From Planctomycetaceae bacterium (GTDB lineage: Bacteria > Planctomycetota > Planctomycetia > Planctomycetales > Planctomycetaceae), in assembly GCA_020426085.1 (NCBI GenBank), contig JAGQQP010000275.1:1-6079 (forward strand): a stretch of DNA of 6,079 nucleotides, given 5' to 3'. The notes beneath the pieces were generated by a model. It saw only the letters and a program-made list of their open reading frames with translations, had not been told where the DNA came from and did no database searches. The position numbers were made by a program, and so were the translations under genes. This document shows, one piece after another, positions 1 through 5,189 of this stretch. The number at the start of each line of letters is the position of its first letter. The stretch's first letter is position 1.

Positions 1-1128
1 GAAAACTACGCCATGTGCGCCAAACTGTTGAAGCTGGCCCCTTCAGATCAGAGTAAAGAAAAACTGATGGTGGGCATGCTGGAAGCATTCCGCGGACAGA
101 AGATCGACAACCTGCCGGAAGAGCTCAGCAAAGGTCTTGCTGAATACCAGAAGAGCCTGGGAGAATCGGACCTCGCATTAGCGTTACGACTGGGTGATAA
201 GGAAGCGACTCAACGCGCCATTAAAATCATTGCCGACAAGAACGCAGACCGACCAACTCGCCTGACCTACATTGAAATTCTGGGTCAGTTGAAAGTTAAA
301 GATGCCGTCGGCCCGTTAACTGCGATTCTCTCTTCATCGGGAGCTGACACCCACTCGTTAAAACGGGTCGCGCTGCAGGCTCTGATGAATTTTGAAAACC
401 CGAGTATCGGCAAGAGTATTCTGGGCCGTTACCACAGTACCCTGCTCGATGAGCACGACGTCCGCGGAACCGCACAACGGGTGCTCGCCAGCCGCAAAGC
501 ATGGAGCAAGCAGTTCCTGACGGAAGTGGATGCGTGGCGGATCAAAGCCAATACGATTCCTCTGGATGTGGTGCAGCAGATGTCGCTGCACGACGACCCG
601 GAGATCAAAGCCAGTATCAAAAAGCACTGGGGCAAAGTTCGTGGTTCGACTCCTGCAGAAAAACAGCAGGAAATGAAACGGGTGGCTGAACTCGTCAAAG
701 CAGGGGGCGGCGAATTCTCAGCCGGGAAAGTCCTGTTTAATAAAACGTGTGCCGTCTGTCATACGCTGTATGGCGAAGGGGGCAAAGCAGGCCCCAAGCT
801 GACCGGTTACGAACGGGATAACCTGGACTTCATGCTGTTGGCGGTTGTGGACCCGAGTGCTGCGATTCGGGAAGAGTTCACCAACTTCCTGGTCGTCACA
901 GACGACGGGCGGACGGTGACAGGTCTGATTGATGAGCAGACGACCAAGACTCTCACGCTACGGGATGTCAAAGGACAGACCGTACTCATCAATAAAGATG
1001 AGATCGAAATCCTCAAAGCACTGGATCTGTCACTGATGCCTGATGGCTTGACCAAAAACATGAGCGATCAGGAAGTGAAGGATCTCTTCAACTATATCAT
1101 GAGCCGTACACCCAACGGCGGGAAATAA
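1..1128 (+). CDS. PVC-type haem-binding CxxCH protein, C-terminal part (5' truncated by window)
   Basis: The reading frame is open from base 1 to TAA at 1126-1128 (375 visible residues). The ATG at 13 is not convincing as a start: the frame continues upstream of it and members of this family are normally much longer. Visible residues about 82-161 form helical HEAT-like repeats (RLTYIEILGQL, LKRVALQALMNF). A cytochrome c-like domain follows: GKVLFNKTCAVCH has the haem-attachment CxxCH at residues 250-254 (bases 748-762), then GPKLTGY, VDPSAAIREEF and LMPDGL, whose Met at residue 346 is the likely distal haem ligand. This order matches the Pirellula/Verrucomicrobium-type haem-binding domain (TIGR02603 style). 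In that family the missing N-terminus is often a PQQ-dehydrogenase-like propeller, which cannot be seen here. The role is inferred to be periplasmic electron transfer coupled to oxidation of an unknown substrate, often carbohydrate-linked. It is convergent with the next gene. Confidence 0.9.
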   Translation, partial: ENYAMCAKLLKLAPSDQSKEKLMVGMLEAFRGQKIDNLPEELSKGLAEYQKSLGESDLALALRLGDKEATQRAIKIIADKNADRPTRLTYIEILGQLKVKDAVGPLTAILSSSGADTHSLKRVALQALMNFENPSIGKSILGRYHSTLLDEHDVRGTAQRVLASRKAWSKQFLTEVDAWRIKANTIPLDVVQQMSLHDDPEIKASIKKHWGKVRGSTPAEKQQEMKRVAELVKAGGGEFSAGKVLFNKTCAVCHTLYGEGGKAGPKLTGYERDNLDFMLLAVVDPSAAIREEFTNFLVVTDDGRTVTGLIDEQTTKTLTLRDVKGQTVLINKDEIEILKALDLSLMPDGLTKNMSDQEVKDLFNYIMSRTPNGGK

Positions 1129-1132
1129 CGAC

Positions 1133-1180
1133 CATAAAAATGGGGCGGGCTGCTCCCCTCGGCCTGCTCCATTTTTTATG
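1133..1180 (+). terminator. Rho-independent terminator of the cytochrome gene, possibly bidirectional
   Basis: It starts 5 bases after the stop of the haem protein. Arm 1141-1150 (TGGGGCGGGC) pairs with 1162-1171 (GCCTGCTCCA) as ten base pairs around an 11-nt loop, followed by six T at 1172-1177. An A-run at 1136-1140 extends the pairing. Two of the ten pairs are G-U in the + transcript and become C-A mismatches in the - transcript. The hairpin is therefore best fitted to + strand transcription. It is also the only candidate terminator just past the end of the - strand gene stopping at 1194, with the A-run supplying five U's on that strand, so the two convergent units may share it. Confidence 0.85.
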
Positions 1181-1193
1181 CGTCGATGACTGT

Positions 1194-2006
1194 TTAAATT
1201 TTCTGTTCGGCCGTCTTCTGCTGCGCGGCCTGGGCTTTTCTCAGGTCCTGTAACAGCTTGATGATCGCTTCGTGGGCATGATAGGTCTGGCTGATCACCA
1301 GAGATTTGCTGGGTTCATGCACGGAAATGGTCCCCCCTTTAAACTGAAATGTATCGACCCAGGATTCACTGCCCGAGGAACCATAAACGGGAGTCAGCTT
1401 ATCCATTCCCTCTGGTTTCCACTCGCCGATCCGTGCGTTACGAATCACCATTTCCAGGGCAGAATAATCATCGGGACCGGATTGGCATAAATCTCCCACG
1501 GGATAGACGCGCGTCATGAATGTCCGCGCCGCCCTTTCTTTTGTGGTAATCAGAACCATTTCCTTGTCGACCACGTACGTCAGATCGAGAGGCTCAAGGA
1601 TGTATTCCAGGACATTCTGCAGGGATTGATCTGTGAATGTGACGTCGATCAGTTCTTCCCGGGTTATGCCGACTTCTTCCAGATATTTGTCCTGCAGCAA
1701 AATGGGGATATTATGCAGCTCGGAGAAATACACCATTGTTTCATGGAGCGGGACTTTAGGAAATTGTGCATGCGTATTCCGCTTCAACATGCTGTCGATC
1801 AATTCTTCCCGTTTGGTTAAAACGGGATAAAAGACAGGCTGTGCTTTCACAGTCACCAGAGGCGGTTCGACTTTCTGCTCTGCTTTCTTCTCCGGTGTCG
1901 CTTTTTTTTCTTCTGCCTGAATTGCCAGTGTTAATACTCCGCAGAGCAGAGCCCCCATGCCCACTGACATAAGTGGAGAACGAAGCTGTTTCTGAAAACG
2001 ATGCAT
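1194..2006 (-). CDS. Exported STN/secretin-N-like domain protein, paralog 1 (last in array)
   Basis: 270 residues. A longer frame starts at GTG 2075, but ATG 2006 is preferred: it has AGGGAGGAA (2012-2020) at correct spacing, and starting there puts a signal peptide at the N-terminus (hydrophobic 11-30, likely cut IQA-EE after 31). A Lys/Glu linker occupies 32-50, and VFYPVLTKREE lies at 58-68. An STN/N0-like domain spans about 81-156: FPKVPLHETMVYFSELHNIPI, then vGITREELI, then SLQNVLEYILEPLDLTYVVDKEMVLITT. This is the two-half pattern seen in PilQ-type secretins and TonB-receptor N-termini. Residues 166-174 are RVYPVGDLC. A short N1-like block spans about 224-258 (GGTISVHEPSKSLVISQ, TYHAHEAIIKLLQDLRKAQ). 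No barrel follows. The only mature cysteine is C174. It is probably a soluble periplasmic protein. The specific function is unknown. Confidence 0.85.
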   Translation of the reverse strand: MHRFQKQLRSPLMSVGMGALLCGVLTLAIQAEEKKATPEKKAEQKVEPPLVTVKAQPVFYPVLTKREELIDSMLKRNTHAQFPKVPLHETMVYFSELHNIPILLQDKYLEEVGITREELIDVTFTDQSLQNVLEYILEPLDLTYVVDKEMVLITTKERAARTFMTRVYPVGDLCQSGPDDYSALEMVIRNARIGEWKPEGMDKLTPVYGSSGSESWVDTFQFKGGTISVHEPSKSLVISQTYHAHEAIIKLLQDLRKAQAAQQKTAEQKI

Positions 2007-2067
2007 CACGGTTCCTCCCTGTTTTAAATCAAACGACTGGCGTGCAGTCGATCTGAAAACGGGTTTG

Positions 2068-2985
2068 TTATTCACTGTCTTTTTGTGCCTGACGGAGTTG
2101 TGTCAGTAATTCGACGATCGCATTATGGGCGTGATACGTCTGGCTGATCACCAGCGCATGGGACTGCTGCACCACGGAGATCGTACCCCCCGGTACATTC
2201 GTGAAATCAGCCATTGATCCTCCGCCACCACCGAATCCGCCACCTCCCAAGCCGCCCCCCAGTCCCCCACCTTGAACGTTAAAGAGACCTGTGCCGCTAC
2301 TTCTTTTCTGTTCCTGATTGGATTGCGAATTACTCAACTGGGTACTGATGCGACTGGGTTTCCACTCTCCCAGATTTGCATTCTGGATGGAGGTTCCCAG
2401 GACCAGGTAATCTTCATCGATGATGCACAGATCAGCGACTGGGTAAACCCGGGTTTTATATTTGTTGTTTGCAGTCTCTTTTGAGAGCACCTGAATCAAA
2501 CCCCGATCGACGATATAAGTCAGGTCCAGTGGATCCAGAATCTGCAGCAATGCATTACTGAGACTGACTCCGGAAAACTCAGCAGTAACGGGTTCTTCGA
2601 TGGTAATCCCCACATTGTTCTCCAGGTCTTTTGCCTGGATCACAATCGGTACGTTATGTCTGTCAATGTAATACCCGATCACGTCTTCCAGTGGCGTTTC
2701 GACAAACTCAGCGTCGGTATCCGATTTCAGTGCGACTTCGAATGTCTGCTCGCGATCAGTAAGCGCGGGGTAAAAGACCGGCTTTGACGCTTTCGCTTTA
2801 TTTTGCACCACGGGCGCACTTGATTTCGAATTCGCGTTGACAGCAGGTTTCTTCGCAGAAGCATCTTTCGGCTTCTGTTTCTCTTCCGCATTTGCCGTGA
2901 TCAGAAAACCCGCTGCTACCAGGCAGCTCAACAGTGTAAACGCAACTTTTTTTCTTCGGCTTCCGATATCGGACATCTGTTTCAT
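2068..2985 (-). CDS. Exported STN/secretin-N-like domain protein, paralog 2, with Gly-rich linker
   Basis: 305 residues, the longest of the four. ATG 2985 follows AGGAG (2992-2996) by 6 nt. The signal peptide has RRKK at 10-13, a hydrophobic core at 14-31 and a likely cut ANA-EE after 33. A cysteine inside the core (C21) is followed by more hydrophobic residues, so a lipobox is unlikely. A Lys/Ala/Ser linker covers about 34-68, and VFYPALTDREQ lies at 70-80. The STN-like domain spans about 93-168: FVETPLEDVIGYYIDRHNVPI, then GITIEEPV, then GVSLSNALLQILDPLDLTYIVD. RVYPVADLC is at 179-187 and NANLGEWKP at 202-210. The linker to the last block has a Gln/Asn/Ser stretch, then a Gly-rich run at 239-256 with repeated GGGLGG units. 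GGTISVVQQSHALVISQ, TYHAHNAIVELLTQLRQAQ closes the protein. Its stop lies 61 bp before the next ATG. Function unknown. Confidence 0.87.
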   Translation of the reverse strand: MKQMSDIGSRRKKVAFTLLSCLVAAGFLITANAEEKQKPKDASAKKPAVNANSKSSAPVVQNKAKASKPVFYPALTDREQTFEVALKSDTDAEFVETPLEDVIGYYIDRHNVPIVIQAKDLENNVGITIEEPVTAEFSGVSLSNALLQILDPLDLTYIVDRGLIQVLSKETANNKYKTRVYPVADLCIIDEDYLVLGTSIQNANLGEWKPSRISTQLSNSQSNQEQKRSSGTGLFNVQGGGLGGGLGGGGFGGGGGSMADFTNVPGGTISVVQQSHALVISQTYHAHNAIVELLTQLRQAQKDSE

Positions 2986-3067
2986 TTCCCTCTCCTGCGA
3001 TAGCTGTTTTCAGAATGAATTCTGCTCTGATTCCAATTACATGTTCGAACTGTTTCCTCTGAGTCAC

Positions 3068-3946
3068 CTATTCCTGAACACCGGCTTCTCTGATTTGAGT
3101 TAACAGATCGACGATAGCCTTGTGCGCATGGTAAGTCTGTGTGATGACCAGCGCGTTACTATGCGGAACAATCGTAATCGTTCCACCATCTCCGTCTTCA
3201 TAAAGCAGGGGAGCGACACTTTCTCCTCCCTTGAATTTTCCATCGGGAATGTTGAAAAACCCCCCTCCTGCTGGAGAAGGACCGTTGGATTTTTGTGACT
3301 GATACTGGGTCTTTTCCGATGCACAACCGGTTTTCCGCGCCCGCCAGTCACCCAGGTCTGCATTTCTGAGCGCCGATTCCAGCGTGACATAATCTTCGAC
3401 AGTCCGGCAGAGATCGCCAACAGGATAGACACGAGAGGTCAGTTTCTCACTCGCTTTAAATGTTGTCGTGATCTTCACGACACCATTTTCCACGATATAA
3501 GTTAAACCGATGGGTTGTAAAATGAGCTCCAACGCATCGTGTAGCGTCACTTCTTTGATATGGAGATTCACAGGCTCGTCCACCGTCAAGCCTTCCTCAC
3601 CCAGATCATTGCTCATAATGATAATGGGGATTGCATGTTTCGCTGAAAAGAACGCCATAATTTCCAACAAAGGCTGGTCAGCGAATTCACAATCAGTTTC
3701 TTCACCCAGCGCCTCTTCAATCTTCAGTTCGCGTTTCGTTAGCGCCGGAAAAAAATTCTGCGTTTTCTTCACCTGATATTTTGACAGCGCTGTTTCAAAT
3801 GACACCATCGACTGGGCCACAGGATTTTTTGTTACAGGAGCAACCGTTTTTTTCTTCACTTCCGCAGTCGCTACCAGTACCGTGCTTCCGACTGCCAGGA
3901 AGCAAAACAGGACTGCCACCATCTTCTGTTTCAGTAGCCAATTCAT
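3068..3946 (-). CDS. Exported STN/secretin-N-like domain protein, paralog 3
   Basis: 292 residues. ATG 3946 is preceded by AGAGGA (3953-3958) at 6 nt. The signal peptide begins MNWLLKQK, has a core at about 9-26 and likely cuts VATA-EV after 28. A polar linker leads to NFFPALTKREL at 64-74. The STN-like domain spans about 87-162: FADQPLLEIMAFFSAKHAIPI, then GLTVDEPV, then EVTLHDALELILQPIGLTYIVENGVVKITT. RVYPVGDLC is at 172-180 and NADLGDW at 195-201. A variable Ser/Gln/Gly linker is followed by GGTITIVPHSNALVITQ, TYHAHKAIVDLLTQIREA (254-288). It has three mature cysteines (86, 180, 208), more than its neighbours. There is no transmembrane segment beyond the signal and no secretin barrel. It is placed 37 bp after the first gene of the array. 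Function unknown; a periplasmic location is inferred. Confidence 0.87.
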   Translation of the reverse strand: MNWLLKQKMVAVLFCFLAVGSTVLVATAEVKKKTVAPVTKNPVAQSMVSFETALSKYQVKKTQNFFPALTKRELKIEEALGEETDCEFADQPLLEIMAFFSAKHAIPIIIMSNDLGEEGLTVDEPVNLHIKEVTLHDALELILQPIGLTYIVENGVVKITTTFKASEKLTSRVYPVGDLCRTVEDYVTLESALRNADLGDWRARKTGCASEKTQYQSQKSNGPSPAGGGFFNIPDGKFKGGESVAPLLYEDGDGGTITIVPHSNALVITQTYHAHKAIVDLLTQIREAGVQE

Positions 3947-3983
3947 AACCAGTCCTCTGCTTCAAAAATGTGAGAATTGAAAA

Positions 3984-4868
3984 TCACTTCACTTCAGATC
4001 TCAGACTGGCCTGATCATCGCGAACCTGTCTGAGCAGTTTCAGTAATTCTGTAATTTTGAAATGCACTCGATCCGTTTCATTCACCACCAGTGCCTGGCA
4101 TTGGGGCACCACGGAAAAACTGCGACTAGAGTATTGCGCGACTGATTTTCGACTTGAATTTGCAGTTCCACCAATCACCAGATCATCCACCGGATAATAT
4201 TTTTCTCGAATCGGAGAAGGAGGCAGACAGGTATTGCGAATCACATTTTCGAGTGCCTTGAATTCTTCTGGCAAGCTGCCTAAGTCGGCAATCGGATAGA
4301 TCCGTAATTTCAGAGTACGATTTGCTTCTTCAATCGACGTAATCTTCAGAACCTGCTGATCGATGACGTAATCCAGGCCCAGAGGTCTCAGAATGGTGTC
4401 GAGTGCGGACTTGAGCGTAACCCCGTGCAGCGACACATTGACGGGTTCTTCTGTGGTAAGACCCTGTTCACGCAAAGCCCGCCCATCCAGAAAAACGTTA
4501 ATGCCATGCTGTTTCTGTAAGATATTCAGGACTTCTGACAATGAGACGTCAGGAAACTTCGCTATTGTTACCGCATTGAGTTCCTGAAGCACGGCCTGTT
4601 CCCCCGGTGTCAACGGCGGATAGAAGGACTCAATGATCTTCTTTCCCGAGGCCTCTGAATTCCTTTGAGCCGGTTGAAGAGGTTGGCTTTTCTGCAAACT
4701 GACAAAGTCATCTTGAGCTGTGGTATGGTGATCTGACTCAGGCAAGAGCTCGGGATTGTTGATTCTTGTATTCTGCTCCACTTCCGCACTGACGGTCATC
4801 AGCACCCAGCCTGCGGAGATGCACAGAAACAGGGTAAACAGGTGATTTCGTTTTAGAAACCATTTCAT
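3984..4868 (-). CDS. Exported STN/secretin-N-like domain protein, paralog 4 (first in array, most divergent)
   Basis: 294 residues from ATG 4868. A GTG at 4877 is in frame, but AAGGAG (4877-4882) abuts it and lies 8 nt from the ATG. The ATG start also gives MKWFLKRN, which aligns with MNWLLKQK of paralog 3. Signal core is about 9-27, likely cut VSA-EV after 28. A long polar linker (29-79) precedes SFYPPLTPGEQ (81-91). The STN-like domain is the most canonical of the four (about 104-179): FPDVSLSEVLNILQKQHGINVFLD, then GLTTEEPVNVSL, then GVTLKSALDTILRPLGLDYVID. It continues with LRIYPIADLG (188-197), where Gly replaces the Cys of the other copies. It lacks NAxLGEW and GGTISV. The C-terminal block reads FSVVPQCQALVVNE, TDRVHFKITELLKLLRQVR, without the YHAH motif. 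Probably a periplasmic scaffold or adaptor; function unknown. Confidence 0.86.
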   Translation of the reverse strand: MKWFLKRNHLFTLFLCISAGWVLMTVSAEVEQNTRINNPELLPESDHHTTAQDDFVSLQKSQPLQPAQRNSEASGKKIIESFYPPLTPGEQAVLQELNAVTIAKFPDVSLSEVLNILQKQHGINVFLDGRALREQGLTTEEPVNVSLHGVTLKSALDTILRPLGLDYVIDQQVLKITSIEEANRTLKLRIYPIADLGSLPEEFKALENVIRNTCLPPSPIREKYYPVDDLVIGGTANSSRKSVAQYSSRSFSVVPQCQALVVNETDRVHFKITELLKLLRQVRDDQASLRSEVK

Positions 4869-4975
4869 TATGCGCACTCCTTACTAATGTCATCTCGAAT
4901 TGATCTATCTCACCGACTCTCATTAAATCCATAGAGAGAATGATTCAGAAGCGATTACCATGTACTCGTCAAAGA

Positions 4976-5024
4976 TGCCCGTTTCTGCTGGATGCCAGCA
5001 GCGCGAATGAACTTTACCCGGGCA
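4976..5024 (-). promoter_or_regulatory. Structured hairpin in the leader of the array transcript
   Basis: CTGCTGG (4985-4991) and CCAGCAG (4995-5001) form a perfect 7-bp stem around a 3-nt loop. Outside it, TGCCCG (4976-4981) and CGGGCA (5019-5024) are also perfectly complementary, giving a two-tier stem with a lopsided internal loop (3 nt on one side, 17 on the other). It lies about 110 nt upstream of the first array ATG and has no T-run, so it is not a standard terminator. A role in mRNA stability, protein binding or translation control is possible. I recognise no known riboswitch class. Confidence 0.45.
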
Positions 5025-5098
5025 ACGAATCTGAACGATGAAAGAAATGAAATCAGACAATAAGAACGAGCATGCAATGAATGGATGAATATCTACTG

Positions 5099-5127
5099 AT
5101 AGTAAAATCAGGATATCAAGCTGTCAA
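5099..5127 (-). promoter_or_regulatory. Sigma70-type promoter for the four-gene array
   Basis: On the - strand a perfect -35 TTGACA (5127-5122) is followed after exactly 17 bp by TACTAT (5104-5099), which keeps the key TA...AT positions of a -10 box. Transcription would start near 5092, about 224 nt before the ATG at 4868. It is correctly oriented and is the only strong match in the gap upstream of the array. Planctomycete sigma70 consensus is assumed to be E. coli-like. Confidence 0.65.
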
Positions 5128-5140
5128 CTTTTTTCTTGAC
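5123..5140. repeat. Short inverted repeat overlapping the -35 box
   Basis: GTCAA (5123-5127) and TTGAC (5136-5140) are inverted copies separated by 8 bp of mostly T/A, and the promoter-proximal arm is part of the -35 hexamer. The spacing between arm centres is 13 bp. A repressor or activator half-site pair is possible, but 5-bp arms can arise by chance. Confidence 0.3.
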
Positions 5141-5176
5141 GAAATTGCGAGGTATTGGTCCGTCAATCAAAGTTCG

Positions 5177-5189
5177 ACGTAAGTTACGT
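5177..5189. repeat. 13-bp palindrome at the flippase stop codon
   Basis: ACGTAA (5177-5182) and TTACGT (5184-5189) are perfect inverted copies around one central base, overlapping the first base of the flippase stop codon on the - strand. There is no adjacent T-run and it is too short to be a terminator. It lies about 50 bp upstream of the -35 of the array promoter, so it could be a dimer-binding site. It may also be chance. Confidence 0.3.

Larger units (their letters stand above)
1194..4868 (-). other. Tandem array of four paralogous exported STN/secretin-N-domain genes (probable operon)
   Basis: Four same-strand genes (4868-3984, 3946-3068, 2985-2068, 2006-1194) share one architecture: a signal peptide ending xxA-E, a polar linker, FYPxLTxxE, an STN-like domain, [RK][VI]YP[VI][AG]DL, a variable linker, then a C-terminal block with a conserved His and LL..[LI]R. 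Intergenic gaps are 37, 82 and 61 bp. I saw no strong terminator in the gaps, and each gene has a Shine-Dalgarno 6-8 nt before its ATG. The one clear promoter lies upstream of the first gene (5099-5127). Divergence between copies is high at the protein level, so the duplications are old rather than recent. Genes 1 to 3 (by increasing coordinate) are more alike than the promoter-proximal gene. Confidence 0.85.
4869..5188 (-). other. 320-bp non-coding region: promoter and leader of the four-gene array
   Basis: There is no credible gene of its own here. From the - strand viewpoint it holds a palindrome at the flippase stop (5177-5189), a sigma70-like promoter (5099-5127) overlapping a short inverted repeat (5123-5140), and a predicted untranslated leader of about 224 nt. 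The leader has a main hairpin (4976-5024), a weak 5-bp hairpin (4917-4921 with 4934-4938) and the Shine-Dalgarno of the first array gene (4877-4882). No clear terminator follows the flippase gene, so read-through into the array is possible. Confidence 0.6.

Noticed and set aside
807..1061. An 84-codon - strand frame inside the haem protein gene.
   Set aside because: It is antisense to the strongly conserved cytochrome domain, has a low-complexity Ser/Arg/Val composition and no start signal; it is a shadow frame.
2929..2985. LLSC in the signal peptide of paralog 2 as a lipoprotein lipobox.
   Set aside because: The hydrophobic core continues for about ten residues after the Cys and ends at a good signal peptidase I site (ANA-EE).
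3011..3050. Small hairpin CAGAA-TGAA-TTCTG (3011-3024) and palindrome GTTCGAAC (3043-3050) between paralogs 3 and 2, as a possible terminator or processing site.
   Set aside because: The stem is 5 bp and AT-rich with no U-tract, and the palindrome is only 8 bp; too weak to split the operon.
1194..4868. CRISPR array or transposon-derived repeats as an explanation for the repeated gene structure.
   Set aside because: The repeat unit is a full gene, with similarity mainly at protein level; I saw no short direct repeats with spacers, terminal inverted repeats or transposase.
4738..4932. A 64-codon - strand frame starting at ATG 4932 and overlapping the 5' end of paralog 4.
   Set aside because: It overlaps a well-supported gene in another frame, has no Shine-Dalgarno and gives a protein without recognisable features.
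4923..4961. A 12-codon frame (ATG 4961 to TAA 4923, - strand) in the leader of the array, as a possible leader peptide.
   Set aside because: There is only a weak GACGAG upstream, no run of regulatory codons and no coupled terminator hairpin; short frames like this are expected by chance.
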